In this document: piece after piece, positions 30,436-41,371 of the stretch
Numbering within the stretch: position 1 is the stretch's first letter
Layout: every line of letters starts with the position of its first letter
Notes under the pieces: model-generated
Databases searched by the model: none
The model's input: only the letters and a program-made list of their open reading frames with translations
What the model was told of the DNA's origin: nothing
Source: Roseovarius litoreus
Lineage (GTDB): Bacteria > Pseudomonadota > Alphaproteobacteria > Rhodobacterales > Rhodobacteraceae
DNA length: 64,000 bases
Direction: 5' to 3'
NCBI RefSeq assembly: GCF_900142765.1
Contig: NZ_FRCB01000005.1
Location: 233,000 to 296,999, forward strand
Translations under genes and position numbers: made by a program

Positions 30436-31260
30436 ATGCAACGTCAACCGCACATCATGACGCTGGCCCAATGGGCCGGTCCCGCCCGCTGGAAAGCCGA
30501 ACTCCCCCACAGCCACGACACACATAGCATCCTGTGGATCACCCGTGGTCAGGGGCGCTGCCTGCTCGATGGCATCCGCCGCGGCGTCGGGGTGCATAAC
30601 GCCGTCATCATTCCCGCAGGCACGCTCTTTTCCACGGATCTGGCCCGGCTGGGCTTCGGACTTGTCTGCGCGATCCCCCCGAGCGAGGCCGTGCCGATGC
30701 CCGACAGCGCACAGCTTCTGCGGCTGCGCGATGTCCATGCACAGTCGGAACTGACGACGATCCTTGAAACCATGCAGCGCGAAGACAAGGCACAACGCCC
30801 CTTCTCGGACGAGGCGATGCGCGCCCATGCCGTTCTGCTCGGGGTCTGGCTCCGGCGCAGCATGATCGAGCAAGACCCCGATCCCGTCCGCCCCCCTGCC
30901 GCCGAGCGGCTGGTCCGTGCCTATGCCGCCCTGATCGAACGGGACCACGCGACCGGCAAGCCGATGGCCGATTTTGCCCGTGCGCTTGGCGTGACACCCA
31001 CCCATCTGACCCGCACCTGTCGGCAATGCGCGGGCATGAGCGCCTCTCAGCTTCTCACGCAACGCATCCTGCACGCCGCGCGCAGCCTGCTGGAACACTC
31101 GGATCATCCGTTCAACCGCATCGCCGCAATGCTGGGCTTTCGCAGCGCCGCTTATTTCTCGCGTTTCATGCTGCATCATACCGGACAGACGCCCACCCAA
31201 CTGCGCCGGGAGTCGCATGGCGCGCCGATGCCGCAAGCCGGCGAACGCGGTTTTGGTTGA
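30436..31260 (+). CDS. AraC family transcriptional regulator
   Basis: A 274-residue regulator. The N-terminal half looks like a cupin sensor (HSHDTHSILWITRGQG, AVIIPAGTLFS). The C-terminal half (about 155-265) has two helix-turn-helix units: MADFARALGVTPTHLTRTCRQ and FNRIAAMLGFRSAAYFSRFMLHHTGQTPTQLRR. No strong ribosome site is visible. The next gene, an exported peptide-type binding protein, follows after 113 bases. In that gap lies an inverted repeat ACTCGCAG/CTGCGAGT (31261-31297). The regulator may control the binding protein, but this is positional inference. Confidence 0.9.
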   Translation: MQRQPHIMTLAQWAGPARWKAELPHSHDTHSILWITRGQGRCLLDGIRRGVGVHNAVIIPAGTLFSTDLARLGFGLVCAIPPSEAVPMPDSAQLLRLRDVHAQSELTTILETMQREDKAQRPFSDEAMRAHAVLLGVWLRRSMIEQDPDPVRPPAAERLVRAYAALIERDHATGKPMADFARALGVTPTHLTRTCRQCAGMSASQLLTQRILHAARSLLEHSDHPFNRIAAMLGFRSAAYFSRFMLHHTGQTPTQLRRESHGAPMPQAGERGFG

Positions 31261-31373
31261 ACTCGCAGCGCACCGGATGTGTAATGGAACTGCGAGTCCT
31301 GATTTGCACCTCATAAACGCGCCCGCACCCGATTGCCTGTCTCCCCACGCCAACCGAAAGCGAATTTCAGCAC

Positions 31374-33041
31374 ATGCCTTCACGCCCCTGCCGCCCCGCC
31401 TCTTTCCATCCCGCCGCCCGGCCCCTCGCCCGCGCGCTACAGGAAGGACGCATCGACCGGCGCGAGTTTCTGACCCGTGCCACCGGCCTTGGCGTCGGGG
31501 CGGCGGCGGCTTTCGCGCTTGGCGGTTTGCCAACCCCTGCCCCGGCCCAGACCGCGATCGCTCAGGGCGGCACGCTGCGCATCCAGCAAAACGTCAAGGC
31601 CCTGCGCGATCCACGCAGCTATGACTGGAGCGAGATGGGCAACCAGACCCGGGGCTTTCTGGAGTATCTGGTGGAATACAATGCCGATGGCACGTTTCGC
31701 GGCCTTCTGCTCGAGACATGGCAGGTCAACGAAGACGCCACCCGCTACGTGCTCAACCTGCGCCCCGGCATCACCTGGAACAATGGCGATCGTTTCACCT
31801 CGGCGGATGTCGCGCATAATCTGGCGCGCTGGTGCGACAGCACCGCGCCGCGCAACGGAATGGCCAGCCGCTTTCCCGGCCTGATCGACCCCGCCACCGG
31901 CCAGCTGCGCGACGGCGCCGTGGGCACGCCCGACGATCTGACCGTGACGTTGCAGCTGTCGGCCCCCGACATCACCGTGATCGCCAATATGTCGGATTAT
32001 CCCGCCGCCCTCGTGCATTCCTCCTATGATGGCGGCGATCCCTTCATGCATGGCATCGGCACCGGTCCCTTCCGGCCTGTCAGCCTCGAGGTCGGCAAAA
32101 GCTGCGTGCTCGAACGCGATCCCGCGCATCAGTGGTGGGGCACCGAGGTTTTCGGCGGACCCTATCTGGACCGCATCGAATTCATCGATTACGGCACCGA
32201 CCCTTCGAAATGGGTCGAAGCCGCGCGCAACGGGGAAATCGACCTGCTCTATGAAAGCGTTGGCGATTTCATCGACATCATGGACGCCATCGGCTGGACC
32301 CGCACCCGCACCGAAAGCGCCTCCACCGCCGTGATCCGCGCCAATGCCCGCGCCGAGATCGACGGCGCCACCCCCTATGCCGACGCCGCCGTGCGGCGGG
32401 CGATGGCGCTGGCCGTCGACAACGAGATCTGCCTCGAGCTGGGTCATGCCGGGCGCGGCACCGTCGCCGCCAATGATCATGTCAGCCCCCTGCATCCTGC
32501 CCATGCCGATCTTGGCCCCGCCCCCTATGATCCCGATCAGGCGCTGGCCGATATCCGCGCGGCGGGGCTTGGCGATTTCGAGCATACGCTGGTCACGCTC
32601 GATGACGAATGGCAGCGCAATACCGGCGATGCGGTGGCAGCACAGCTCAATGATGCCGGGATTCCCGTGCGCCGCGTGATCCTTCCCGGCGCCGAGTTCT
32701 GGGACAACTGGAAGGAATTTCCCTTCTCGCTCACCTTATGGAACCACCGCCCCCTTGGCATCCAGATCCTGAACCTGGCCTATCGCTCGGACGCCGCGTG
32801 GAACGAAAGCGGCTATGCCAACCCGGCCTTCGATGCGCTTCTGGATCAGGCCATGTCGCTCACCGATGCCGACGCCCGCCGCGAGGTGATGCGCGGCATC
32901 CAGACCATGATGCGCGACGACGGCGTGATCATTCAGCCCTATTGGCGCGCGCTCTATAATCACCACAACGGCACGCTGGTGAACGCCGAGAAACACCCGG
33001 CCAACGAAATCCATCTCTACAAGATCGGCTTTTCGGCGTAA
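31374..33041 (+). CDS. ABC transporter substrate-binding protein, peptide/opine type (SBP_bac_5), Tat-exported
   Basis: The 555-residue protein has the twin-arginine motif RREFLTRATG near residue 29, followed by a hydrophobic stretch and an APAQTA cleavage site, so folded export to the periplasm is predicted. The body contains the family 5 landmarks: LLETWQVNEDATRYVLNLRPGITWNNGDRFTSADV near residue 120, and a C-terminal IQPYWRALYNHHNGTLVNAEK. No permease or ATPase gene is next to it, which is unusual, so it either works with a distant transporter or acts as a sensor-binding protein. The AraC gene precedes it. Confidence 0.88.
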   Translation: MPSRPCRPASFHPAARPLARALQEGRIDRREFLTRATGLGVGAAAAFALGGLPTPAPAQTAIAQGGTLRIQQNVKALRDPRSYDWSEMGNQTRGFLEYLVEYNADGTFRGLLLETWQVNEDATRYVLNLRPGITWNNGDRFTSADVAHNLARWCDSTAPRNGMASRFPGLIDPATGQLRDGAVGTPDDLTVTLQLSAPDITVIANMSDYPAALVHSSYDGGDPFMHGIGTGPFRPVSLEVGKSCVLERDPAHQWWGTEVFGGPYLDRIEFIDYGTDPSKWVEAARNGEIDLLYESVGDFIDIMDAIGWTRTRTESASTAVIRANARAEIDGATPYADAAVRRAMALAVDNEICLELGHAGRGTVAANDHVSPLHPAHADLGPAPYDPDQALADIRAAGLGDFEHTLVTLDDEWQRNTGDAVAAQLNDAGIPVRRVILPGAEFWDNWKEFPFSLTLWNHRPLGIQILNLAYRSDAAWNESGYANPAFDALLDQAMSLTDADARREVMRGIQTMMRDDGVIIQPYWRALYNHHNGTLVNAEKHPANEIHLYKIGFSA

Positions 33042-33061
33042 CCCGTCCGGGCCGCCGCGGC

Positions 33062-33658
33062 TCAGCCGTTGCCCCAGATGATCCGCACGTAGTTGCGCGT
33101 TTCCTTGAACGGGGGAACGCCACCGTATTTCTGCACCGCCCCCGGACCCGCATTATACGCCGCCAGCGCCAGCGGCCACGACCGGAAGGTGCGATACTGC
33201 TCGGCCAGATACCGCGCACCCCCATCGAGGTTCTCGTAAGGATCATGCGGATTGACCCGCAACAGACGCGCCGTCCCCGGCATCAGCTGCGCCAGTCCGA
33301 TCGCGCCCTTGTGCGACAGCGCCTTGGGGTTCCAGCCCGATTCCTGCTGCACAAGCCGCAAGAACAGATCGACCGGCACATCGTGCCGCCGTGCCGCATC
33401 CTTGGCCATATCCAGGTAAGGCCCGCGATACGCGCCGCCAAAGCCCGGTCCCGGCTCGATTCCCCATTTGGTCGGCGTATGAAACGTCTGGGGCTGCAAG
33501 CGCACCGAATTGTTGTATTGCTGCTTGGCGCGGGTATCCAGAACCTTGGTCTGCGACTTGAACACCATGGCCCGGTTCTTGCTGGACAGCACATCCGCAT
33601 GGCCAATGAGCGGCATCAGAATGCCGCACGACATCACCGCAACCATAAGATACCGCAT
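33062..33658 (-). CDS. lytic transglycosylase (SLT domain)
   Basis: The 198-residue protein has a signal peptide ([21 protein letters not shown]). A soluble lytic transglycosylase fold starts near residue 85. The catalytic Glu106 is in [13 protein letters not shown], followed by [16 protein letters not shown] and [24 protein letters not shown], the standard SLT motifs. It cleaves peptidoglycan glycan strands to 1,6-anhydro products. The ATG at 33658 is chosen over the longer frame because it begins the signal peptide. It converges with the binding-protein gene. Confidence 0.92.
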   Translation of the reverse strand: MRYLMVAVMSCGILMPLIGHADVLSSKNRAMVFKSQTKVLDTRAKQQYNNSVRLQPQTFHTPTKWGIEPGPGFGGAYRGPYLDMAKDAARRHDVPVDLFLRLVQQESGWNPKALSHKGAIGLAQLMPGTARLLRVNPHDPYENLDGGARYLAEQYRTFRSWPLALAAYNAGPGAVQKYGGVPPFKETRNYVRIIWGNG

Positions 33659-33856
33659 GCGCGCTCTGCCCCCCGGCCTGTTTCGCTTCGGCGCAATATA
33701 CGCGAATCCTTCATGAATTCCAGTTGCCTGCAGCCGCCTGCGTCGTTTTTCCCGACCAGCCATGCGAATTTTCGGCAAAATTTACCTTTCCTTCATCCCC
33801 ATGCGATGGTGTAACGCTGCGCATAGACGCAAGCGACAGTTCCAAGGAGGTCCGCC

Positions 33857-34375
33857 ATGGCCGGCTCAGTCAACAAGGTAATTCTCATCGGCAATCTGGG
33901 CCGCGATCCCGAAGTGCGCACCTTCCAGAACGGTGGCAAGGTCTGCAACCTGCGCATCGCCACCTCCGAAAACTGGAAAGATCGCACCACCGGCGAACGC
34001 CGCGAGCGCACCGAATGGCACACCGTGGCGATCTTCAACGAAGCTCTCGTCCGTCTGGCCGAACAATATCTTCGCAAAGGCTCCAAGGTCTATATCGAGG
34101 GCAAGCTCGAAACCCGCAAATGGCAGGACCAGTCCGGACAGGACCGCTACAGCACCGAAGTCGTGCTGCGCCCCTATGCCGGTGAAATGACCTTCCTCGA
34201 TGGCCGCAGCGATGCGGGCGGCGGCGGTGGCGGCGGCTCTTATGGCGGCGGTCAGGACAGCGGCGATTACGGCGGCGGCTATGGCGGCTATGACAACGAT
34301 CCGGGCCGCGGCGGCCCGCAGGGCGAGCCGGCCCGTGGCCCATCGCGCGATATCGACGACGAAATCCCGTTCTGA
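33857..34375 (+). CDS. ssb: single-stranded DNA-binding protein
   Basis: The 172-residue protein has the OB fold (residues 1-112: [50 protein letters not shown]). A glycine-rich linker at about 122-155 follows, and the acidic tip DIDDEIPF recruits repair and replication proteins. AAGGAGG precedes the ATG. No LexA box is visible upstream, unlike recA. A strong terminator follows. Confidence 0.97.
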   Translation: MAGSVNKVILIGNLGRDPEVRTFQNGGKVCNLRIATSENWKDRTTGERRERTEWHTVAIFNEALVRLAEQYLRKGSKVYIEGKLETRKWQDQSGQDRYSTEVVLRPYAGEMTFLDGRSDAGGGGGGGSYGGGQDSGDYGGGYGGYDNDPGRGGPQGEPARGPSRDIDDEIPF

Positions 34376-34397
34376 TCTTGCCGCATCGCAGCATTTC

Positions 34398-34428
34398 GGG
34401 GCCACCTTCCGGGGTGGCCCTTTTGCTT
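34398..34428 (+). terminator. intrinsic terminator after ssb
   Basis: GGGCCACC (34398-34405) pairs with GGTGGCCC (34413-34420), followed by TTTTGCTT. It ends the ssb transcript about 20 bases after the stop. Confidence 0.75.
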
Positions 34429-34526
34429 ATGCACACTCACAACCCTGCCGCGCGGCGCTTTTGCCTCTTTCTTTTCTGCCCCACAGCCTATAGGGCGCAG
34501 GGAAACTTCCCCGGGATCGGACCAAA

Positions 34527-36347
34527 ATGGACCTGCGCAACATCGCAATCATCGCTCACGTCGACCATGGCAAGACCACGCTTGTCGACGAACTTCTCAA
34601 GCAATCCGGCGCCTTCCGCGCCAATCAGGCCGTGGACGAACGCGCCATGGACTCCAACGACCTGGAGCGTGAGCGGGGCATCACCATCCTCGCCAAGGCC
34701 ACCAGCGTCGAATGGAAGACCACGCGCATCAACATCGTCGACACCCCCGGCCACGCCGATTTCGGCGGCGAGGTGGAGCGTATCCTCAGTATGGTCGATG
34801 GCGTCGTTCTGCTGGTCGATGCCGCCGAAGGCCCGATGCCGCAGACCAAATTCGTCACCTCCAAGGCGCTTGCCCTCGGCCTGCGCCCGATCGTGGTTCT
34901 CAACAAGGTCGACAAGCCCGATGCCGAACCCGACCGTGCGCTCGATGAATGCTTCGATCTCTTCGCCAATCTCGACGCGAACGAAGATCAGCTGGATTTC
35001 CCGCATCTCTACGCCTCGGGCCGCGCAGGCTGGGCCGATACCGAACTGACCGGACCGCGCAAGGATCTCTCGGCGCTGTTCGACCTGATCGTGAATCACG
35101 TCCCCGCCCCGCGCCAGATCAAGCACGTGAACGACGATTTCCGCATGCTCGCCACCACCCTCAGCGCCGACCCCTTCGTGGGCCGCATCCTGACGGGCCG
35201 GGTCGAGACCGGCCGCCTCAAGGTGGGCCAGACGGTGCAGGCCATCAGCCGCGTGGGCCAGAAGATCGAACAATTCCGCGTCACCCGCATTCAGGCATTC
35301 CGCGGCCTTGGCCAGCAGGACATCGACGAGGCGACAGCCGGAGATATCGTCAGCCTCGCAGGCATGCAGAAAGCCACCGTCGCCGACACGATCTGCGCGC
35401 TCGCCGTGGACGAACCGCTCGAGGCACAGCCGATCGATCCGCCGACCATCTCGGTCACCTTCGGGATCAACGACAGCCCCCTCGCGGGCCGTGACGGCAA
35501 GAAGGTGCAATCGCGCGTGATCCGCGAACGCCTGATGAAAGAGGCCGAATCGAATGTCGCCATCAAGGTCACCGACACCCCCGGCGGCGAAGCCTTCGAG
35601 GTTGCGGGCCGTGGCGAATTGCAGATGGGCGTTTTGATCGAGAACATGCGCCGCGAAGGCTTCGAGCTGTCGATCTCGCGCCCGCAAGTGCTGCTGCGCA
35701 AGGATGCCGACGGCAACACGCTCGAACCCATCGAAGAAGTCACCATCGACGTGGATGACGATTACTCGGGTGCCGTGATCGAAAAGATCACCGGCGCGCG
35801 CAAGGGCGACCTCGTTGAAATGCGCCCCGGTGGCGCCGGCAAGACGCGCATCATCGCCCATGTCCCCTCGCGCGGGCTCATCGGCTATCAGGGCGAGTTT
35901 CTGACCGATACGCGCGGCACCGGCGTGCTCAACCGCGTCTTCCACAGCTGGGCGCCCCACAAGGGCCCGATCCCCGGCCGCCGTGCCGGTGTGCTGATCT
36001 CCATGGAAGACGGCGAGTCGGTCGCCTATGCGCTCTGGAACCTCGAAGATCGGGGTCGCATGTTCATCGGCGCTCAGGCCAAGGTCTATCAGGGCATGAT
36101 CATCGGCGAGCACAGCCGCGAAAACGATCTCGAGGTGAACCCCCTCAAGGGCAAGAAACTCACCAACGTGCGCGCCTCGGGCACCGACGAGGCCGTGCGC
36201 CTCACCACGCCGATCACCATGAGCCTCGAAGAGGCCATCGCCTATATCGATGACGATGAACTGGTCGAGGTCACCCCCAACGCGATCCGCCTGCGCAAGC
36301 GGCATCTCGATCCGCATGAGCGCAAGCGCGCGTCGAAATCCTCCTGA
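34527..36347 (+). CDS. typA: translational GTPase TypA/BipA
   Basis: Ribosome-associated GTPase involved in stress adaptation and 50S assembly. The 606-residue protein has G1 HVDHGKTTL (11-19), the switch region [14 protein letters not shown]3 [12 protein letters not shown] and G4 [11 protein letters not shown]-like domains follow, and then the TypA-specific C-terminal domain with [18 protein letters not shown] and the basic end [13 protein letters not shown]. It stands alone behind the ssb terminator. Confidence 0.97.
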   Translation: MDLRNIAIIAHVDHGKTTLVDELLKQSGAFRANQAVDERAMDSNDLERERGITILAKATSVEWKTTRINIVDTPGHADFGGEVERILSMVDGVVLLVDAAEGPMPQTKFVTSKALALGLRPIVVLNKVDKPDAEPDRALDECFDLFANLDANEDQLDFPHLYASGRAGWADTELTGPRKDLSALFDLIVNHVPAPRQIKHVNDDFRMLATTLSADPFVGRILTGRVETGRLKVGQTVQAISRVGQKIEQFRVTRIQAFRGLGQQDIDEATAGDIVSLAGMQKATVADTICALAVDEPLEAQPIDPPTISVTFGINDSPLAGRDGKKVQSRVIRERLMKEAESNVAIKVTDTPGGEAFEVAGRGELQMGVLIENMRREGFELSISRPQVLLRKDADGNTLEPIEEVTIDVDDDYSGAVIEKITGARKGDLVEMRPGGAGKTRIIAHVPSRGLIGYQGEFLTDTRGTGVLNRVFHSWAPHKGPIPGRRAGVLISMEDGESVAYALWNLEDRGRMFIGAQAKVYQGMIIGEHSRENDLEVNPLKGKKLTNVRASGTDEAVRLTTPITMSLEEAIAYIDDDELVEVTPNAIRLRKRHLDPHERKRASKSS

Positions 36348-36359
36348 GGCGCACAGCCC

Positions 36360-36908
36360 TCAGGGCGCGGTCTCGATCCGGCCCACCACCTCCAGCCCGC
36401 CGCGCCCGTCGCGGCGGGTGACGATGATCTCGCCCGAACTAGGGCCAACCCCGGTCAGAGCGCTGATATTCACGAAATGCCCCACCAGCAGCACGCGCGC
36501 ACCCTGCGGCAGCGCGTCGATCATTTCTTGCGTGCGGGCCGTTTGCGCCGCCCGGTCACCGCGCCCCTGAAAGAACGAATTGAGCGGCGGTTGCTCGACC
36601 ACCTCCCCGATCTCCAGCAACTCCGCGGTCTCGCGCGCCCGGCACCACTGGCTTGTCCAGATGTGATCGAAACTCACCCCCGCCGCCCGCATCGCCTCGC
36701 CTGCACGCCGGGCCTGATCGCGCCCCCGTGCATCCAGATTGCGCTGCGTGCTGCAATCGCCGATCTCGAAATTGGCCGGATCCCCCGTGCCCGGCGCCAG
36801 CGCATGCCGCATCAGCGCCACGACTCCGGGCTGCTTGAGCATCGACATATCCTGCGCCATTGCCCCCAAGGGCAGGCAAAGCATCGCAACTAAAAGCAAA
36901 AACCGCAT
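36360..36908 (-). CDS. histidine phosphatase family protein, exported
   Basis: The 182-residue protein has a signal peptide (MRFLLLVAMLCLPLGAMAQ). The phosphohistidine loop is ALMRHALAPG, with Arg34 and His35 in place of the common RHGE. IWTSQWCRARETAELL carries the second conserved Arg, and LLVGHFVN has the second catalytic His. This fits a periplasmic branch of the phosphoglycerate-mutase-like phosphatases. The substrate is unknown. It converges with typA, leaving 12 bases. Confidence 0.85.
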   Translation of the reverse strand: MRFLLLVAMLCLPLGAMAQDMSMLKQPGVVALMRHALAPGTGDPANFEIGDCSTQRNLDARGRDQARRAGEAMRAAGVSFDHIWTSQWCRARETAELLEIGEVVEQPPLNSFFQGRGDRAAQTARTQEMIDALPQGARVLLVGHFVNISALTGVGPSSGEIIVTRRDGRGGLEVVGRIETAP

Positions 36909-36966
36909 CGCGCGCCTCCTCTATCCGCTGAAAGCAGATAGCGCGCACCCGGCGGCTGGCCAGTGC

Positions 36967-37254
36967 CTATTCGGTGGTCTCGACGATCAGCAATTCGCGC
37001 TCGGACGCGCCGCGCGCATGGCTCAGCGCCTCCTGGTATTCGGGGCTGTGGTAACAGGCCTCCGCCGCCTCGATCGACGGAAAGCGCGCCACGACATTGC
37101 GCGCGCGCTCCTTGCCCTCAAGCTGCACATAGCGCCCGCCACGGGCGATGAACTGCCCGCCATGCTGCGCAATCGCAGGCCCGGCAAGCTCGGCATATCG
37201 GCCATAGGCCTCCGCGTCGGTCACCGTCACATGCGCAATCCAGAGTGCTGGCAT
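36967..37254 (-). CDS. DUF1330 domain protein
   Basis: The 95-residue dimeric ferredoxin-like protein has MPALWIAHVTVTDAEAYGRYA near the start, GGQFIARGGRYVQLEG in the middle, and the family segment VARFPSIEAAEACYHSPEYQ. No catalytic function is established for DUF1330. The gene follows alaS by 3 bases and is probably co-transcribed with it. Confidence 0.85.
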   Translation of the reverse strand: MPALWIAHVTVTDAEAYGRYAELAGPAIAQHGGQFIARGGRYVQLEGKERARNVVARFPSIEAAEACYHSPEYQEALSHARGASERELLIVETTE

Positions 37255-37257
37255 CGC

Positions 37258-39921
37258 TTATCCCTCCAATATCTGTTCTGCGGCCTTGATCGCCGCCTCG
37301 GCATTGCCCGCATCGGGGCCACCGCCCTGCGCCATATCGGGCCGCCCGCCGCCACCCTTGCCACCCAGAACCGGCACGGCCGCCCGCACCAGATCCACCG
37401 CCGACACCCGGCCAGTCAGATCCTGCGTGACACCCGCTGCCACCGCAGCCTTGCCATCGGCGTCCGCAATCAGCAGCACCGCGCCCGATCCCATCCGCGC
37501 CTTGTGCTCGTCGATGATCGCCGGCAGATCCTTGCCCGACACGCCGCGCAGCACCTGCGCCAAGAACGGCACGCCGCCGATCTCGCGCACCTCAGGGCCA
37601 TCGCCCTGCCCCGCGCCGCCCGCCATCGCCAGCTCGCGGCGCAGCTGCGCCACTTCATTGGCCAGCTGCTTGCGCTCATCCATCAGCGCCTTGACCCGTG
37701 TCACCACGTCGTCGGGCCGCGCCTTCAACTCGGCGGCCAGCGCATCCACCCGATGCGCCTGCGCACTCAGATACTGCCGCGCCGCCTCTCCGGTCAGCGC
37801 CTCGATCCGGCGCACACCCGCACTCGACGCCTGATCGCCGGTCACCACGAACACCCCGATATCCCCGGTCTGGCGCACATGGGTGCCGCCACATAATTCG
37901 ATCGAATAGGTCCGCCCGTCCGAGCCCTTGCCCGACCCGTCCAGCTTGCCCATCGACACGACGCGCACCTCGTCGCCGTATTTCTCACCGAACAGCGCCT
38001 GCGCCCCAAGCGCGCGCGCATCATCCGGCGTCATGATCCGCGTATCAACGGCTGCGTTCTGGCGGATGAAGCCATTCACATCCGCCTCCACCCGCTCCAA
38101 TTCCTCCGCGCTCAAGGCCTTGGCATGGCTGAAATCGAACCGCAGCCGGTCCGGCGCGTTCAACGATCCGCGCTGTGCCACGTGATCGCCAAGCGCCTCG
38201 CGCAGCGCCTCATGCAGCAGATGCGTCGCCGAATGGTTGGCCCGGATCGCTGCGCGCCGCGCGTGATCGACCTCCAGCTGCGCGGCCTCGCCGGCCGCAA
38301 TCCGCCCCTCGGTCACCTCGGCCACATGCAGGAAGACGCCCGCCACCTTGCGCGTGTCGGTGATCCGTGCTGCCCCGCCTTCGGTGCGCAACACCCCCGT
38401 ATCGCCCACCTGGCCACCGGATTCGGCATAAAACGGCGTCTGGTTCAGAACGATCTGCACCTCTTCGCCCTGTGACGCGGCCTCGATCCGCTGCGCATCG
38501 CGCACAAGGGCCGTGATCTGCCCCTCGGCGCGCTCCGTGTCATAGCCCAGGAAATCCGTGGTGCCCTTGTCCTCGGCGATATCGTACCAGATCGTCGCAT
38601 CCGCCGCCTCGCCCGAGCCGGACCATGCCGCGCGCGCCTTGGCTTTCTGCTCGGACATCGCCGCATCGAACCCCGCCACATCGACAGACCGACCCTTTTC
38701 GCGCAACGCATCCTGCGTCAGGTCAAGCGGGAAACCGAACGTATCGTATAGCTTGAACGCGGTCTCTCCCGGCAGCGGCGCATCGCTGGCCAGCTTGTCC
38801 AACTCGTCATCCAGAAGCCGCAACCCGCGATCCAGCGTTTGCCGGAACCGCGTCTCCTCCAGTTTCAGCGTCTCCTCGATCAGCGCCTGCGCGCGCCCCA
38901 GTTCCGGATAGGCCTGCCCCATCTGCGCAACAAGGCTCGGCACCAGCCGGTGCATCACCGGATCGCCCGCGCCCAGCTGATGCGCATGGCGCATCGCGCG
39001 GCGCATGATCCGCCGCAGCACATAGCCCCGCCCCTCGTTCGACGGCATCACCCCATCCGCGATCAGGAACGAGGTCGACCGCAGGTGATCCGCGATCACC
39101 CGGTGATGAACGTTGCCCGGCCCATCTGGCGCGCCGTCGGTGATATTGGCGCTGGCCTCGATCAGCGCGCGCAGCAGATCGGTGTCGTAATTGTCATGCT
39201 TGCCCTGCAACAGCGCACCGATCCGTTCCAGCCCCATGCCGGTGTCGATCGACTGCATGTCCAGATCGCGCTGCGTGCCATCCTCGAACCGCTCGTTCTG
39301 CATGAAGACGAGGTTCCAGATCTCGATGAACCGGTCGCCATCCTCTTCCGGGCTGCCCGGCGGACCGCCCCAGATTTCGGGACCGTGGTCATAGAAAATT
39401 TCCGTGCACGGCCCGCACGGCCCGGTCGCGCCCATCGACCAGAAATTGTCATCCGTTGCGATCCGGATGATCCGCTCTTCCGGCAGGCCCGCATATTTCT
39501 TCCAGATATCCGCCGCCTCGTCATCGGTGTGATAGACCGTGACCAGCAGCTTGGATTTGTCGATGCCGAAATCCTTGGTCAGCAGGTCCCAGGCATAGGG
39601 GATCGCCTGTTCCTTGAAGTAATCGCCGAAGCTGAAATTGCCCAGCATCTCGAAGAACGTGTGGTGCCGCGCGGTATACCCCACATTGTCCAGATCGTTG
39701 TGCTTGCCGCCTGCGCGCACGCATTTCTGACTGGTCGCCGCCCGACTGTAATCGCGATGTTCGACCCCGGTGAAAAGGTTCTTGAACTGCACCATCCCCG
39801 AATTGGTGAACATCAGGGTCGGATCGTTGCGCGGGACTAGCGGCGAGCTGTCGACGATCTGGTGATCGTTCTTTTCGAAAAAATTCAGAAAGGTCGAGCG
39901 GATGTCGTTGAGCGTGGGCAT
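37258..39921 (-). CDS. alaS: alanyl-tRNA synthetase
   Basis: Class II synthetase charging tRNA-Ala, 887 residues. The N-terminal catalytic domain has [15 protein letters not shown] and [15 protein letters not shown]. The editing domain carries the zinc-binding [11 protein letters not shown] plus [15 protein letters not shown], and the C-Ala domain ends [17 protein letters not shown]. The ORF extends to 39999, but the ATG at 39921 gives the standard [20 protein letters not shown] start. recA lies 162 bases upstream, with a terminator in the gap. Confidence 0.97.
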   Translation of the reverse strand: MPTLNDIRSTFLNFFEKNDHQIVDSSPLVPRNDPTLMFTNSGMVQFKNLFTGVEHRDYSRAATSQKCVRAGGKHNDLDNVGYTARHHTFFEMLGNFSFGDYFKEQAIPYAWDLLTKDFGIDKSKLLVTVYHTDDEAADIWKKYAGLPEERIIRIATDDNFWSMGATGPCGPCTEIFYDHGPEIWGGPPGSPEEDGDRFIEIWNLVFMQNERFEDGTQRDLDMQSIDTGMGLERIGALLQGKHDNYDTDLLRALIEASANITDGAPDGPGNVHHRVIADHLRSTSFLIADGVMPSNEGRGYVLRRIMRRAMRHAHQLGAGDPVMHRLVPSLVAQMGQAYPELGRAQALIEETLKLEETRFRQTLDRGLRLLDDELDKLASDAPLPGETAFKLYDTFGFPLDLTQDALREKGRSVDVAGFDAAMSEQKAKARAAWSGSGEAADATIWYDIAEDKGTTDFLGYDTERAEGQITALVRDAQRIEAASQGEEVQIVLNQTPFYAESGGQVGDTGVLRTEGGAARITDTRKVAGVFLHVAEVTEGRIAAGEAAQLEVDHARRAAIRANHSATHLLHEALREALGDHVAQRGSLNAPDRLRFDFSHAKALSAEELERVEADVNGFIRQNAAVDTRIMTPDDARALGAQALFGEKYGDEVRVVSMGKLDGSGKGSDGRTYSIELCGGTHVRQTGDIGVFVVTGDQASSAGVRRIEALTGEAARQYLSAQAHRVDALAAELKARPDDVVTRVKALMDERKQLANEVAQLRRELAMAGGAGQGDGPEVREIGGVPFLAQVLRGVSGKDLPAIIDEHKARMGSGAVLLIADADGKAAVAAGVTQDLTGRVSAVDLVRAAVPVLGGKGGGGRPDMAQGGGPDAGNAEAAIKAAEQILEG

Positions 39922-40020
39922 CTGTGTCTCTTTATCCGGAGCGGTCTGGGCTTGCGTTCGTGCAGGTTTATCCAGCACCGTTGCCGGTGTCCACCGCAAG
40001 AAAGCGCCCGCTCAACCGCA

Positions 40021-40050
40021 GAAAAGACCCGGCGCAAATCTGCGCGCGGG
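40021..40050 (-). terminator. likely intrinsic terminator downstream of recA
   Basis: CCCGGCGCA (40028-40036) pairs with TGCGCGCGGG (40041-40050) with one bulge, and AAAAGA on the left provides the U-rich tail on the minus strand. It lies 34 bases after the recA stop. GGTCC/GGACC immediately after the stop forms a second small hairpin. Confidence 0.5.
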
Positions 40051-40083
40051 CCTTCCACCTTCAACCCCGGTCCCAAAGGACCG

Positions 40084-41178
40084 TCACGCCTCGAGGATAT
40101 CGTCGCCCTCCGGGCCGCCATGACCGCCCCCATCAGGCTCGGCCATATCGAATTCCAGCCCGTGCGACGCGCGGATCTTGTCCTCGATGCTGTAAGCGAT
40201 CTTGGGATTGTCCTTGAGGAACTGCTTGGCATTCTCGCGGCCCTGACCGATGCGCTCGTCACCATAGCTGAACCAGCTGCCCGATTTCTCCACCACGCCA
40301 GCCTTGACGCCAAGATCAAGAAGCTCTCCGGTTTTCGAGATGCCCTCGCCATACATGATGTCGAATTCCACCTGCTTGAACGGCGGGGCCACCTTGTTCT
40401 TCACCACCTTCACGCGTGTCGCGTTGCCGACCACCTCGTCGCGGTCCTTGATCGAGCCGATGCGGCGGATATCCAGACGCACGGAGCTGTAGAATTTCAA
40501 CGCGTTGCCGCCTGTCGTGGTTTCCGGGCTGCCGAACATCACGCCGATCTTCATGCGGATCTGGTTGATGAAGATCACGGTGCATTTGCTGCGGCTGATC
40601 GATCCGGTCAGCTTGCGCATCGCCTGGCTCATCAGGCGGGCCTGCACACCCACATTGCTGTCGCCCATATCGCCTTCAAGCTCGGATTTGGGCGTGAGCG
40701 CCGCCACCGAATCAACCACGATCATGCTGACCGCACCGGACCGCACCAGCGTATCCACGATCTCCAGCGACTGCTCGCCGGTATCGGGCTGCGAGATCAG
40801 CAATTCGTTGATATCCACACCCAGTTTCTGCGCATAGATCGGGTCGAGCGCATGTTCCGCATCCACGAATGCGCAGACCCCGCCCTTTTTCTGTTCCTCG
40901 GCCACGCAATGCAGCGTCAGCGTCGTCTTGCCCGAGCTTTCCGGACCGTAGATCTCGACGATCCGGCCCTTCGGCAGACCGCCGATTCCAAGCGCGATAT
41001 CCAGCCCCAGCGACCCGGTCGAGGTCGCCTCGATATCGGCAACGGGATTGTCCGACCCCATCTTCATGATCGAGCCTTTGCCGAACTGCCGTTCGATCTG
41101 CGCCAGCGCGCTTTCCAGCGCCTTTTGCTTGTCCGCGTTCTTCTTGCTGTCCATTGTCAAAAGATCTGCCGTTGCCAT
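40084..41178 (-). CDS. recA: recombinase RecA
   Basis: Strand-exchange protein and SOS co-protease. The 364-residue protein has the P-loop GPESSGKT (78-85), VDAEHALDP, Walker [14 protein letters not shown], the DNA-binding loop [15 protein letters not shown] and [22 protein letters not shown]. The C-terminus is glycine-rich and acidic. AAGGGA lies eight bases before the ATG. A LexA-type box lies 52 bases upstream, so SOS induction is expected. Confidence 0.98.
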   Translation of the reverse strand: MATADLLTMDSKKNADKQKALESALAQIERQFGKGSIMKMGSDNPVADIEATSTGSLGLDIALGIGGLPKGRIVEIYGPESSGKTTLTLHCVAEEQKKGGVCAFVDAEHALDPIYAQKLGVDINELLISQPDTGEQSLEIVDTLVRSGAVSMIVVDSVAALTPKSELEGDMGDSNVGVQARLMSQAMRKLTGSISRSKCTVIFINQIRMKIGVMFGSPETTTGGNALKFYSSVRLDIRRIGSIKDRDEVVGNATRVKVVKNKVAPPFKQVEFDIMYGEGISKTGELLDLGVKAGVVEKSGSWFSYGDERIGQGRENAKQFLKDNPKIAYSIEDKIRASHGLEFDMAEPDGGGHGGPEGDDILEA

Positions 41179-41229
41179 TGTTCCGGTCCCTTATTTCACA
41201 CCCTGTATCGAGCGGCAATCGCTGCCTGT

Positions 41230-41244
41230 GTTCACCTCTTGTTC
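41230..41244 (-). promoter_or_regulatory. LexA (SOS) box of recA
   Basis: The plus strand reads GTTC-ACCTCTT-GTTC, the direct-repeat LexA site of Rhodobacter-type alphaproteobacteria. On the gene strand TTGAAA lies just upstream, with a weak CATACC 17 bases later, so the box sits at or after the likely transcription start. A further GAAC/GTTC pair flanks AT-rich DNA at about 41268-41289. Confidence 0.75.
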
Positions 41245-41371
41245 CGGAAGGTATGGAGACAAAAGGAGAACATTTCAAGAATTTTGTTCACAAGACCCAG
41301 TTTTTCATGCAGTGATTAAAAAGCCGTAAACAGGCGCCGAAATCTGTTGTCGCGTGGGGGATTGGGCGAAA

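Noticed and set aside
39922..39999. 26-residue N-terminal extension of alaS
   Set aside because: The extension is not conserved in AlaRS. The ATG at 39921 gives the standard [11 protein letters not shown] start.
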